64,000 nt of DNA from Bacteroides ovatus (GTDB lineage: Bacteria > Bacteroidota > Bacteroidia > Bacteroidales > Bacteroidaceae). Shown in pieces: positions 46,791 through 56,385 of this stretch (positions are counted from its first letter, which is position 1; each line of letters opens with the position of its first letter). Made by a program: the position numbers and the translations under genes. Location: contig NZ_CP012938.1 of the NCBI RefSeq assembly GCF_001314995.1, positions 1,054,001 to 1,118,000 of the forward strand, in the 5' to 3' direction. The notes below the pieces were generated by a model, which searched no databases, was not told the DNA's origin, and was given only the letters and a program-made list of their open reading frames with translations.

Positions 46791-47828
46791 CTATTGAAGA
46801 GCATTTTTAAGATAATCCCATGAAACTTTCTTTAAAATTTCAAGCTTTGAATTCACTTTATTGTAATCTATTTTTTTATTTTGCAGTTCACGGTATATAA
46901 TTGGATCATTTTCATCAAAATATCTATCTTCAAGACCCACAGATTTAAGTAAATCCTTTAATCTACTATTTTTCCCATTACTAGGAGATATCACAACAAA
47001 CTGTTTATTGTAAATCAAGCTGAAGGCTAATCCATGAAAAGAGTCCGTTATTACAAATTTAGCTCCGGCAATATACCTAATCCAATTCTCAATCGATGGT
47101 GGATAAACATACCTAAAACCAAATGTAGGTCTAATGGTTGAAATCATTTTTGGTGTTTTACCCAAAGATCTCGATAGCCTGATTGTTTTCTCCAATTGTA
47201 GTTTACCTCTATTGAGTAAATAACAAATCACCTCATCATTATTCACTATACTTCCTGTTATTTCATTATAGTCAGCATGTAATAGCGTAGGGTCTAAAAC
47301 TACTTGTGAGTTGAGTTTAAATAAGCTATTCAAAAGATATTTTCCAGTCTCTTCTCTAACACTTATGCTACAAAATCTATGAAGAGAGCTATTTATGCTC
47401 GGTAGTAAACTCTGATATTGTTCAGGCCATTTTGAAATTCCAAAACTAGAAGCATAGGAGATTCTTCGAATGTCAGATTCTCCAAAATCCAAGAAGTATG
47501 CCAAGCATTTACTCTGACTGATCCCCGGATTCCAAACTTGATCACTGCCTACCATTAAACAATCATAATTTGAAGCTATTGCATTTAAGTCGTCCATAGA
47601 TTGAATCACCTTTGTTTCACTAGGATAAAATGTTTCCATAAATCTATCAAACGCTTTTATCTTAAAATAAAAGATTATCGAACTATTCGATCTTTTTTCA
47701 TCTTGCCGGAAATTTATAAATTCAACTTCATGACCTAGTTCTTTTAGGGCTCGACACGTTGCATAACTTTGCATTACTGCACCATAGTTTGCAGAATGAT
47801 GATATGTTAGTAATCCGATTCTCATCAC
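46791..47828 (-). CDS. Polysaccharide pyruvyl transferase family protein (second copy)
   Basis: A 345-residue protein of the polysaccharide pyruvyl transferase family (PF04230), which adds ketal-linked pyruvate from PEP to sugars. The N-terminus RIGLLTYHHSANYGAVMQSYA, the central CLMVGSDQVWNPGIS and the C-terminal GAKFVITDSFHGLAFSLIYNKQF are diagnostic. The start codon directly abuts the stop of the nitroreductase-like gene, so the two products are probably made together. It is clearly related to the copy at 54153-55235. Confidence 0.88.
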   Translation of the reverse strand: MMRIGLLTYHHSANYGAVMQSYATCRALKELGHEVEFINFRQDEKRSNSSIIFYFKIKAFDRFMETFYPSETKVIQSMDDLNAIASNYDCLMVGSDQVWNPGISQSKCLAYFLDFGESDIRRISYASSFGISKWPEQYQSLLPSINSSLHRFCSISVREETGKYLLNSLFKLNSQVVLDPTLLHADYNEITGSIVNNDEVICYLLNRGKLQLEKTIRLSRSLGKTPKMISTIRPTFGFRYVYPPSIENWIRYIAGAKFVITDSFHGLAFSLIYNKQFVVISPSNGKNSRLKDLLKSVGLEDRYFDENDPIIYRELQNKKIDYNKVNSKLEILKKVSWDYLKNALQ

Positions 47829-48824
47829 TTATTGATTAAATTTTACATACTGTTTATATGAATAGCGATGCGAAACTGCAACTTTAAAGTCATCCTTATA
47901 CGTTCCAACACCTATCAAAAGAACTGGAATCTCATTTCCGGGAATATTCATTTCTTGCTTTATCTTTTTTATGACTCTCCATTTATGTCCCATAGTCAAT
48001 GGTATGGTAGCTAATCCATTATAATGAAGGGAGTAAAGAAGATTCATCGCATAAAGTCCTCCATCAACAAAAGGTAGATTTTGTTCATAAAAGCCATAAT
48101 TCCTCAAATCACCACATATAAGAATAGCACATTGCATTTGTTCATAAAACCCCTTGCTCCCTCCTTGTAACTTGAACATTTTTTCAACTAACTTATTTTC
48201 TGTATACACATGAATTACCCAACTCTGTCTATTACAAGCTGATGGAGTGCGTTCACAAAGTTTTAATGCAGCATAAACTTTATCTATATCTAATGGTGAA
48301 TCACCAAAATCACGAATAGAAAAACGTGATTGAGAAAATGAATCAAAAGGACATTGGGTTTTACTTGAAACATCTTTTAAGCTAAGATTATATATTCCGC
48401 CAACATCATTGCTTTTTATATTGTAACAAGAGCACAATTTATTGAGTGCTATCTCTATATCAGCCATAGCAGCACCCATATTCTCATTAAATTCGATATA
48501 CTTCTGTAAGACGGAGACAGATTCAACAACAAACTGTTTCGAGCCACCTTTTTTTAGCAAATCCGCAAGATCCTCAATAAGAGAAAATGCCTTTTCTTTT
48601 CCAAATCCCACCCTTACTCTACCAATAGACATTCCCTTTTCCAAGGCATGTATTCTGATTTGCAATTCAGCTTGTTTCTTATATATATCCTTTGTTTGAT
48701 TTGTGCTTCCATTATACAAAGTCAATGAAAAGGATTCTCCTATTTTTTCATATATAATCCGTAGCCATACAATAAAGCTATTTCCTTTAATAGCTGATTT
48801 AAACCTTTCTTTCATTTGAAACAA
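47829..48824 (-). CDS. Nitroreductase-like flavoprotein with N-terminal extension
   Basis: A 331-residue protein. The C-terminal 165 residues match the nitroreductase (FMN-dependent) fold: SQSRFSIRDFGDSPLD with FMN-phosphate Arg, RTPSACNRQSWVIHVY, and YAMNLLYSLHYNGLATIPL. The N-terminal 165 residues are an unusual helical extension (KGMSIGRVRVGFGKEKAFSLIE) seen in capsule-linked relatives. It is cytoplasmic. A redox step on a sugar or its pyruvyl substituent is a possible role given the neighbours, but this is inference. Confidence 0.85.
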   Translation of the reverse strand: MFQMKERFKSAIKGNSFIVWLRIIYEKIGESFSLTLYNGSTNQTKDIYKKQAELQIRIHALEKGMSIGRVRVGFGKEKAFSLIEDLADLLKKGGSKQFVVESVSVLQKYIEFNENMGAAMADIEIALNKLCSCYNIKSNDVGGIYNLSLKDVSSKTQCPFDSFSQSRFSIRDFGDSPLDIDKVYAALKLCERTPSACNRQSWVIHVYTENKLVEKMFKLQGGSKGFYEQMQCAILICGDLRNYGFYEQNLPFVDGGLYAMNLLYSLHYNGLATIPLTMGHKWRVIKKIKQEMNIPGNEIPVLLIGVGTYKDDFKVAVSHRYSYKQYVKFNQ

Positions 48825-48833
48825 TCTAAAGAT

Positions 48834-49955
48834 TTATTTACTCAATACATCATCAAACATTTTCACATACAGAGACGCAATTCTTCCAAACGAATAGTAT
48901 TGTTCTGTATGCTCTGCCATTAAAGCTTTCAACTTACTATAATCACATGCATACTTATCTATGGCATTAGCCATTACACGAACTAAATCGTTTACATTCC
49001 CTGGTTCAAAAAGATATCCATTCACACCTTCAAGAATTTCATCAGAAAAGCCTAATAAATTTGATGCTATAATTGGAATATTATAATTAAATGCAATTTT
49101 TGTAGGGCCACTTTGAGACACTACTCTATAAGGTTGAACAAAATAGTCAGTGGAAGCAAATAGATTAGCTATTTCAGAATTATCTATTGACCGAATATCT
49201 ATATCAAAAAGCTCTGGATATTTAATTTTTGTCTGATAAAAACTCCAATCTTTACACATACCATTAATCGATACCCTAAAGTTTCGATATCCTTTATCAT
49301 AAAGTACACATGCAGCATCTATTAACAAATCAATATTTTTAGCATAATTAATTGTACCAAATGAAAGGAATCGAATAATACCATCTTTAGGTTTCACAAT
49401 GGTAGGAACACCAAAGTCTTTTAAGGCTAATGGAATCTTAAATACCCTTGAACTAGGAAAATGTTTTTGAAAAAGCTCCGCTTGTGACTTAGAAAACATA
49501 TTAACATATTTCACTCGTGAATAAACCAATCTACGCAGTATATTTAATAGTCTTTTATGTCCCATACCTATATGAACTTCTCCTTGATGTGCTGTTTGAA
49601 TATAATGTCTCTTTGGTAATAAATAAAACATTGGCAATTTCCATGGTGAATAGATACTATCATTCATATAAATTATATCAGGAGTTTGCCTTTTTATAGC
49701 TTTGCCAAGGCGTATATTTATTAGAATATTCTTAGGATTGCGCATTTTATAATTGAACCTAAAAAATTCAATTGTCAAATTCATATTTTCTTTCCTTATT
49801 TGTTCGAAGTCTGACTCTTTGAACCTATTATTCCTACTAAAAAGTACGATCCAATGAATATCATAATGCTTTAAAATTTCATGCATATTGAAATAATTCA
49901 AATCGCAGTCAATGAAGCAATCTGGAGTAATCCAACATATTTTTTTCTTATTCAT
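48834..49955 (-). CDS. GT4-like glycosyltransferase
   Basis: A 373-residue GT-B fold protein. The N-terminal half starts KKICWITPDCFIDCDLNYF; the C-terminal half has IRFLSFGTINYAKNIDLLIDAA, LFASTDYFVQPYRVVSQSGPTKIAFNYNIPI and GVNGYLFEPGNVNDLV, the GT4 donor site with a weak E-x7-E (the first Glu is replaced). Probably cytoplasmic. It is separated from the upstream acyltransferase gene by 109 AT-rich bases in which I see no gene. Confidence 0.82.
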   Translation of the reverse strand: MNKKKICWITPDCFIDCDLNYFNMHEILKHYDIHWIVLFSRNNRFKESDFEQIRKENMNLTIEFFRFNYKMRNPKNILINIRLGKAIKRQTPDIIYMNDSIYSPWKLPMFYLLPKRHYIQTAHQGEVHIGMGHKRLLNILRRLVYSRVKYVNMFSKSQAELFQKHFPSSRVFKIPLALKDFGVPTIVKPKDGIIRFLSFGTINYAKNIDLLIDAACVLYDKGYRNFRVSINGMCKDWSFYQTKIKYPELFDIDIRSIDNSEIANLFASTDYFVQPYRVVSQSGPTKIAFNYNIPIIASNLLGFSDEILEGVNGYLFEPGNVNDLVRVMANAIDKYACDYSKLKALMAEHTEQYYSFGRIASLYVKMFDDVLSK

Positions 49956-50064
49956 ACAAAATAGGGTATAAGGTAAACACTAACGATATAAAGTTATTCA
50001 CAATATTCATCGACAGAAGTATATATAATCCGTTTCATCGGATGCTAATCTCCATGAAGATTTA

Positions 50065-50613
50065 CTATTGTAAGAGTAACCACCTCCTCGAACTTATACA
50101 CTGATACTTTAAGTCATGATTTCGTTCGCCTATTATTTTTGCAGGAATGCCACCCACGATAGCATAATCTGGAACGTCTTTAGTCACTACAGCTCCTGCT
50201 GCCACTACCGCCCCCTTACCTATTGTTACCCCTTTTAATATTGTCGCTCCCACTCCAATCCAGACATAATCACCAATAACAATAGGTTGATGATCTCCTT
50301 CAAATGTGGGAGAGTTAACATCATGTCCACCGCTAATAATGTTGCATCGGTGACTAATCGAGACACTATTTCCAATAGTTATACCACCAAATGCTTGTAA
50401 AATACACCCTCTATTAATATGGGTATAGTTTCCTATATTTAGTTTTGTTACTCTGCCTATATATCCACACATATCAATTCGTGTATGATGGCCTATCTTG
50501 CCACCAAACATTATAAGACAATATTTACGTATTATGTGAGATGGAATATATGTAACTATATTGTTATAGAAATAACCAATTAGAGACATCAAAATAATTT
50601 TCAAATGGTTCAT
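50065..50613 (-). CDS. Hexapeptide-repeat acyltransferase
   Basis: A 182-residue left-handed beta-helix O- or N-acyltransferase, probably acetyl-CoA-dependent, modifying a capsule sugar. Hexapeptide units run from about residue 55 (RVTKLNIGNYTHINRGCIL, ITIGNSVSISHRCNII) to 165; the catalytic His is in ISGGHDVNSPTF. VVIGDYVWIGVGATILKGV is typical of the xenobiotic/maltose acetyltransferase class. The C-terminal ISSRRWLLLQ is atypical, and the following 109 bases are noncoding, so the end may have been altered. Confidence 0.88.
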   Translation of the reverse strand: MNHLKIILMSLIGYFYNNIVTYIPSHIIRKYCLIMFGGKIGHHTRIDMCGYIGRVTKLNIGNYTHINRGCILQAFGGITIGNSVSISHRCNIISGGHDVNSPTFEGDHQPIVIGDYVWIGVGATILKGVTIGKGAVVAAGAVVTKDVPDYAIVGGIPAKIIGERNHDLKYQCISSRRWLLLQ

Positions 50614-50624
50614 GGTCTTTTATT

Positions 50625-51761
50625 TTAATAGTTATCAATAAGTTCTATCCATCGTTGACCAACTCGTCTGACATCAAATTCTCGGCTTTTTTCCATGGCT
50701 TTAACGCTGATTATTTCTTTATTCTTTTTTGATAACAATATAAATTCTTTTATCTTCTGTACATATTCACCTTCATCGAATGGCGTAATGACATATCCAT
50801 TGACCTTATCATCTATTATATCTGGTAGAGATGCAAATGAATTAAAAACAAATGGCACACATCCATACTGCATTGCTTCAATTAAGACCATACTAAATCC
50901 CTCGTAGTTACTTGTCATGCAACTGCATACGGCTTTTTTATAATATTCCGTCGGATTTTGAAAATCATGAAATGTGATACGTTTAAGACGCATTTCATGA
51001 GCCAGATTCTCATACAATTCTTTTTCGGGTCCTCCTCCTACTATTTCAAGTCTATAATCGAGTAATTCATTTTGCAGTCTTTTCCAAATATTAAGAAGAG
51101 ATTGAAAACGCTTTTGTCTAGTATTTATTCTTCCGACATATAGAATCATTTTCTCTTTCTTCTGATAATCCAATTGATATTCTTCATCAATACAGAATGG
51201 ATTGGGCAAAGCACATATACATTTAGGGTTGAAATCATAAAAACTTTTTAGGTCATCCCTAAAGAAATCAGAAAGAAGGACTATCTTCATTTTATTTAAT
51301 TCAATTCTTCTGAATGATGCTAAATATCTCAAATCAAAACGTATACGTTTTAAGCATCTGTCAACAAAAGATTCTTTCAATATATTTGGCAACTTTGCCG
51401 AACTGGGATACATCAATTTGGATGGAACATTGTGTACATGAAAGAAAACCTTTTTATCAATTAACCGAGAACAGTAATTGAACAATTGATAACTTGGAAA
51501 TGGACAAATTACAATATCTACAGCCATTTCCATCATTACCTTGTCTAACTTATCAAAATATCCAACATTATCAATAGAATACTCCATAAATATCGCTTTG
51601 GTATAGACGGAATTTTTATCATAATCAGTTTTTCTTTGATACGTAGCAAACACATTATATCCATGCTCCCTAAAATAAGGCACAAGATTATGATATACCC
51701 TTTCGACTCCTCCAGTTGTGGGATCTATTGCATTCGTAAACGTTATAAGTATATTTTTCAT
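50625..51761 (-). CDS. GT4 family glycosyltransferase
   Basis: A 378-residue GT-B glycosyltransferase. The N-terminal glycine loop TTGGVERVYHNLVPYFREHG (residues 14-33) and the C-terminal MILYVGRINTRQKRFQSLLN, LEIVGGGPEKELYENL and SCMTSNYEGFSMVLIEAMQYGCVPF with the E-x7-E donor motif are diagnostic. It lies 11 bases upstream of the acyltransferase gene and 3 bases after the next GT4. Cytoplasmic; donor sugar unknown. Confidence 0.92.
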   Translation of the reverse strand: MKNILITFTNAIDPTTGGVERVYHNLVPYFREHGYNVFATYQRKTDYDKNSVYTKAIFMEYSIDNVGYFDKLDKVMMEMAVDIVICPFPSYQLFNYCSRLIDKKVFFHVHNVPSKLMYPSSAKLPNILKESFVDRCLKRIRFDLRYLASFRRIELNKMKIVLLSDFFRDDLKSFYDFNPKCICALPNPFCIDEEYQLDYQKKEKMILYVGRINTRQKRFQSLLNIWKRLQNELLDYRLEIVGGGPEKELYENLAHEMRLKRITFHDFQNPTEYYKKAVCSCMTSNYEGFSMVLIEAMQYGCVPFVFNSFASLPDIIDDKVNGYVITPFDEGEYVQKIKEFILLSKKNKEIISVKAMEKSREFDVRRVGQRWIELIDNY

Positions 51762-51764
51762 ATA

Positions 51765-52982
51765 CTATATTTCAGAATTGATGTATTCAACAAATTGTTT
51801 GTATTGAAGTTGATTATCAAATGATTGAGCTCTCAATACTGAATGTTGAGCCATATTTTCTAATTTAGCTTTATCCATACCATATATATTTTCCATTGCT
51901 GCAGCCAATGAATTAACCAGATTCGCATCATTCTCCACAACAATGCCGCACTCTTCATTAACGATTTCCGGCATTCCTCCACTTCTCGTTATAATGACAG
52001 GCAAGGAGCTTGCAATTGCCTCAAGGCAGGTAAGTGCAAAAGGCTCCTCCCATATGGAAGGGAATACACCCACATTTGCAATTTGATAATATCGATGAAT
52101 GACTTCATACTTTACAAAGCCTGTAAATATGACCCGTTCTCCCAACTGATGAATGATAGACGCAAGTTCTTTTTCGAATAGGGACACGTAAGTAGAAGAA
52201 AATGCAAAACTTCCGACAATAAGCAAATAGGCATCAGGCATTTTATCTTTAGATTCCAAGAAAGCAAGTAGCAATTCTTTTATACCTTTGTAATTTCTCA
52301 ATCTACCCGAGAAAACAAAAAGAAAAGAATTTGCAGGAATATTTAATGACTTTCTCAATGTATGTCTTTCTTCATTTGTAGTCCTTACATTGAACTGATT
52401 AAAATTAATTGAATTATATAATAGCTTGATGGCAGCACCATATTTTCCTTCAACATTTTTCTGCAACACAGTGCATATATAGTTGCTAATCCCCAAATAA
52501 AGGTCTGTTGATTTTGCATTCAAATCATCCCAATGACGCAAGCTATGGGGCGGTACATTATGTATGCGTTGTATAACGGGCAATGCGGTTTTCCTCTTTA
52601 TATAATCAGCATTAATTGAAGAACCTTCCAAAAGAACAGCATCAATATTGTTACAATTCTTGATGAAACGAACCAACGCGCTTGCATAACAATATCCAAT
52701 AAATGGCAGACCTGTCCGTAAGGCTATAAAATTATAACAACGCTTTAGAAAGTCTGTCATTCGATTCAAAATACTCGAAGTACTAACAAAGTGAAAATGG
52801 GTATATCTATACTCTTTTGCCTTTTCTCTTGCATTAACGTTATCAATAGAAAGAATTTCAAGCTGCATTTGCTTTTCTTTTTCATTGGTATCAACCAGAA
52901 GCTGAACCAATGTTTCTACTGCACCTCCCAAAACTGACGGTATGGGTAATGTCCCATTATTCATTATAGCGATTCTTTTCAT
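51765..52982 (-). CDS. GT4 family glycosyltransferase
   Basis: A 405-residue GT-B glycosyltransferase. Features are PSVLGGAVETLVQLLVDTNE near the N-terminus, the hinge FLFVFSGRLRNYKGIKELLLA, LLIVGSFAFSS and the donor site VGVFPSIWEEPFALTCLEAIASSLPV. Its start overlaps the end of the polymerase gene by 26 bases; M7 would shorten the overlap to 8. Cytoplasmic, acting on the lipid-linked unit. Confidence 0.91.
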   Translation of the reverse strand: MKRIAIMNNGTLPIPSVLGGAVETLVQLLVDTNEKEKQMQLEILSIDNVNAREKAKEYRYTHFHFVSTSSILNRMTDFLKRCYNFIALRTGLPFIGYCYASALVRFIKNCNNIDAVLLEGSSINADYIKRKTALPVIQRIHNVPPHSLRHWDDLNAKSTDLYLGISNYICTVLQKNVEGKYGAAIKLLYNSINFNQFNVRTTNEERHTLRKSLNIPANSFLFVFSGRLRNYKGIKELLLAFLESKDKMPDAYLLIVGSFAFSSTYVSLFEKELASIIHQLGERVIFTGFVKYEVIHRYYQIANVGVFPSIWEEPFALTCLEAIASSLPVIITRSGGMPEIVNEECGIVVENDANLVNSLAAAMENIYGMDKAKLENMAQHSVLRAQSFDNQLQYKQFVEYINSEI

Positions 52983-54156
52983 ACAAGGATATTTTATAAA
53001 TGAGATATAAACATATTGCTTGTATCAGAAAACATCCTTGACGGACAAATTCAGCAGACGTAAATGCACAAGTCAGAATGTATCCGAACCATACAGAAAG
53101 ATATAAATATTTCTTGGGAAGTTTTGCAAATGCCGCTTTTAGTGACCACCATAACATTCCAATCAGGCTAAGTACTCCGGTCATCCAACTAATTCCCAAC
53201 AATCCCCAATCGTAATAATGCAAGCCGTATGATTCATTTCTCACAATTTCTAAAGAATAAGATGTTCTCAATGCCCGGTTACATAATCCAGAACCCAAAA
53301 ACACCTCTACCGCACTCTTATAATGATTACCATAATAATGGAACAAAGTTGCATATCTAATATAATCTTTATTACCAAAAGTCTGGTCGGATTCTTGCCT
53401 CTCCATCATTCTTTCAAAAACCGTTTGGAAGATGGGAGTAAGATAAAGCAGATAAGCACCTAATCCCCCTAATGCACACCAGAAGACAAGTTTCTTTGAA
53501 AAGCCGTTAAATCTTATAATCATTATTATAGAAAATACAGCAGAAAAGAACAGTAAAGTTCTAAATCCAAATAACAACATACACACCAATGAAAGCAACA
53601 TGGGAAGTGTATAGTTCATTTTCTTCTCCAAGATTTTATTCAAACTATAAAAATATCCCAATGAATTAATGGACATTCCCACCATTCGAATTCGTCGGTT
53701 CAACACATCTATAGTTTCATTGTACTGATTGTTTTTATCTAGAAATACAAGTTTGGGATAGACTGAAACTTGATATAAGTAACAAAAGCAGAATATGATA
53801 AAAGCCCAGAACAATACCTTTTCAAGAACTTCAATACTTACATTGTATTTGCACAAGACAAAATAAAATACAATCATAAGATATATATTATATTCGCCCA
53901 TAATACTGACAGGACTTTCATTCCTAAAATACATACACGACAAGATGCTTAGAAAGCAGCTAACTACAAAGATGGAAATGGGCTTACTGTAAGATGTTCC
54001 TTTTTTATAATAAAAGAAGAAAACACCCACCAACACGATAAATAAGTATCTAGGTATTGGAAGAAGACCGTAACCTTGTTCCAATATCAGACAAACTATT
54101 AATAATATCGGAAAGGAGTTTGCCAATGGATATCTTTTGACTATTGCATTATTCAT
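52957..54156 (-). CDS. wzy: Wzy-like capsule polymerase (O-antigen polymerase family)
   Basis: A 399-residue integral membrane protein with about 10-12 hydrophobic segments and one larger external loop (about 255-310, MERQESDQTFGNKDYIRYATLFHY area) carrying Arg and His residues, as expected of Wzy polymerases that join repeat units in the periplasm. Sequence similarity in this family is low, so the call rests on topology, the SGLCNRALRTSY loop and its place between sugar transferases. It overlaps the upstream pyruvyl transferase gene by 4 bases (ATGA). Confidence 0.8.
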   Translation of the reverse strand: MNNAIVKRYPLANSFPILLIVCLILEQGYGLLPIPRYLFIVLVGVFFFYYKKGTSYSKPISIFVVSCFLSILSCMYFRNESPVSIMGEYNIYLMIVFYFVLCKYNVSIEVLEKVLFWAFIIFCFCYLYQVSVYPKLVFLDKNNQYNETIDVLNRRIRMVGMSINSLGYFYSLNKILEKKMNYTLPMLLSLVCMLLFGFRTLLFFSAVFSIIMIIRFNGFSKKLVFWCALGGLGAYLLYLTPIFQTVFERMMERQESDQTFGNKDYIRYATLFHYYGNHYKSAVEVFLGSGLCNRALRTSYSLEIVRNESYGLHYYDWGLLGISWMTGVLSLIGMLWWSLKAAFAKLPKKYLYLSVWFGYILTCAFTSAEFVRQGCFLIQAICLYLIYKISLYEKNRYNE

Positions 54157-55235
54157 CGTTGTATGGCCTGCTTTATAAATGTTTCCGAAGTCCGGACTAT
54201 AATATCTAAATTAGGGGTGTTAAGAGACATTTCCTGAATATCCCCGCTATCTACATTAACTGTCGAATTTTCTATGCCGAAAGTATTCATTACATCCAGA
54301 GCCCGTCCATCGCCGGGCGCATTGAACAATACGGTTTTAAAAGGCTTGTTGAATATTATAGAAAATGCGGTTCCATGAAATGATGTTGTAACGACACATG
54401 AGGCATTGGCAAACAATCCCACAAATTCAAAAGGAGATGCTGTCAATATTCGATTCTTCATTTTTTTATATTCAGCCTCTGCTGTTACTTCAACAACACT
54501 CATGTGGTGTAATGCAGCATATTTATTTGCCATATCCAGTACCCTATCGTCTCTCTTTACCTGATATACAAGAAGGTATGGTTTGTCGGTAAAAGTTGGT
54601 TTGATAGCTACCTTTTGCCATTCATTGGCAGATAATAAAAACACAGGGTCTATAACTTTCGTTATTTCTTTATTTATGAGTGGTTGCAAAATATTTTTAA
54701 GCTCTGACTCTCTAACTGAAATATTCTCAAAATTGGAGAGTACTTCTTTATATTTTTTATAGTCATCGGAGATGATTCGTTTGGCTTCAGTACTAGCTGC
54801 ATAGGATATAAATTTGCCTTTATGACTGACACTTCCACAAAAGAATTTATCAAAGCCATTGGTAATGCTAGGATTCCAAACTTGGTCACTGCCACAAATT
54901 ATTATATCATAGCCTGTGACTTCACTGTCTGTTTCCGTATATTTCCGAGTTGAAAGAGGTAAGCTATCTATAAATGATTGAAATTTGTCAGAACGTTCTT
55001 TTCTTACCGTTAAGAACGGTAATATTCTAAGAACAAAGATAACTTTTCGTATTATATTAAGTCGGGAAATTCTACGCCAAGGCATAATACCATGGGACAT
55101 AGTTAACGATTTGGGTTTATAATCTATTATCTCCGCATCATAGTTATTCTTCCGCAAATACGTTACTAAAGCATAGGTCTGCAACACGGCCCCATAATTG
55201 TGAGCACAATGAAATGTCAATATTCCTATCTTCAT
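54153..55235 (-). CDS. Polysaccharide pyruvyl transferase family protein (first copy)
   Basis: A 360-residue PF04230 protein. The N-terminus KIGILTFHCAHNYGAVLQTYAL, DIIICGSDQVWNPSIT and NASCVVTTSFHGTAFSIIFNKPF are the family landmarks. It follows the FrhB-like gene by one base. FrhB-like and pyruvyl transferase genes are a recurring pair in Bacteroidetes and other glycan clusters. It probably pyruvylates a capsule sugar, but exact donor and site are unknown. It is related to but distinct from the copy at 46791-47828. Confidence 0.9.
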   Translation of the reverse strand: MKIGILTFHCAHNYGAVLQTYALVTYLRKNNYDAEIIDYKPKSLTMSHGIMPWRRISRLNIIRKVIFVLRILPFLTVRKERSDKFQSFIDSLPLSTRKYTETDSEVTGYDIIICGSDQVWNPSITNGFDKFFCGSVSHKGKFISYAASTEAKRIISDDYKKYKEVLSNFENISVRESELKNILQPLINKEITKVIDPVFLLSANEWQKVAIKPTFTDKPYLLVYQVKRDDRVLDMANKYAALHHMSVVEVTAEAEYKKMKNRILTASPFEFVGLFANASCVVTTSFHGTAFSIIFNKPFKTVLFNAPGDGRALDVMNTFGIENSTVNVDSGDIQEMSLNTPNLDIIVRTSETFIKQAIQR

Positions 55236-55236
55236 A

Positions 55237-56385
55237 TTAAATGGATAATTTCCGCTTAATTTTGTCCATAAACATTCTTAGTTGGTAACGATAACCTACA
55301 TTTCCATATTTCCTGGCAACATACAAAAATCCTCTTTTTTGATAATCCTTTGCAAATTGATGCCAACGAGGATCTACAGACGAAGGATGTTGCAGATTGG
55401 GTTGCAATGAATTCATCAAGTCTACATGCTTTGTATGCAGCATATAAGAACATTCCCTAAAAAAACTACACCCCTTATCCGTGTTACAAATAACGAGCGA
55501 GATTCCTTTATTGTCTGTATTCATTTTCGGTACGACTTTTTCATATCCCCAAAAGTCTCCGATAGTCAAATCAGAAGGTCTGGAAAGATTGCAATATTTA
55601 CAATGCTCACAAGAGGGCCGGGAAATTAATCCTGAATAAAAAAGATACCTTAACAGAAAGTCTTTATGAATAGAGTTATCTGTAAAAGTAAAACTTTCCA
55701 TGTGTGGTTGGTTCCACCCAATGGATTTTTCTCGAAATTCTAATTTGATAACGTTTGATTTGAATTTTGATTCTGTATAGCCAAGATAATCTTTCCATAT
55801 AGAAGGACTGGGCACTGCATGACAAATAATGTCTATAAGAATGAGATTTTTTCTTTGAGCTTTTCCTATATAACTATTCAAACCTGCTGTTTGACATGGA
55901 GTACCAGAGAATAAAACAACCAAACCTGCCTTCAAATCTTGCTTCACTTGGCGGAACACCGTATTCATATCGCTCTGTACATACTTACTTCCCTTGAATT
56001 CGCTACATTCTTCTTTTGTAGTTGCTCGTTTATGGACGACTCTAAAATGGTCAGCATATCCTGCACCATACACAACGCCACCATGTTCCAGAATATAATC
56101 AGACATAGCAACAAATACGGCTCCAGAACGGCTATATCTTAATTCTTCCTCATTTTTATGCCTTGCCGCATAAGCTAAAGGGTTATCTATATTTAAGCTT
56201 TTATCGTAATCGTCATTAAAAGCACACACCTTCTCACACAGACCGCAATCAACACACTTGCTTCGATCCACTTCCGGATAGAGAAATCCAAGCGCATCTG
56301 GTTTCATCGTGATAGCATCATGAGCGCAAATACTGGCACATGCAGTACATCCGCAACAATCTGCCTGATTATTGATATTTATCAT
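55237..56385 (-). CDS. FrhB-like protein with two [4Fe-4S] motifs
   Basis: A 382-residue coenzyme F420 hydrogenase beta subunit-like protein. The N-terminal ferredoxin part has Cys 10, 13, 16 and 20 and Cys 44, 47, 50 and 54. The FrhB N- and C-terminal domains follow, with YSRSGAVFVA, FKGSKYVQSD, LFSGTPCQTAGL, CKYCNLSRPSDLTIGDFWG and GISLVICNTDKG. Bacteroides does not make F420, so a flavin is the likely cofactor; this is inference. Its place between an acyltransferase and a pyruvyl transferase suggests a redox modification of a capsule sugar. It overlaps the upstream gene by 4 bases. Confidence 0.9.
   Translation of the reverse strand: MININNQADCCGCTACASICAHDAITMKPDALGFLYPEVDRSKCVDCGLCEKVCAFNDDYDKSLNIDNPLAYAARHKNEEELRYSRSGAVFVAMSDYILEHGGVVYGAGYADHFRVVHKRATTKEECSEFKGSKYVQSDMNTVFRQVKQDLKAGLVVLFSGTPCQTAGLNSYIGKAQRKNLILIDIICHAVPSPSIWKDYLGYTESKFKSNVIKLEFREKSIGWNQPHMESFTFTDNSIHKDFLLRYLFYSGLISRPSCEHCKYCNLSRPSDLTIGDFWGYEKVVPKMNTDNKGISLVICNTDKGCSFFRECSYMLHTKHVDLMNSLQPNLQHPSSVDPRWHQFAKDYQKRGFLYVARKYGNVGYRYQLRMFMDKIKRKLSI

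Noticed and set aside
49956..50064. A frameshifted C-terminus for the hexapeptide acyltransferase
   Set aside because: Other frames over this gap give no recognisable acyltransferase ending, so a frameshift is not supported.
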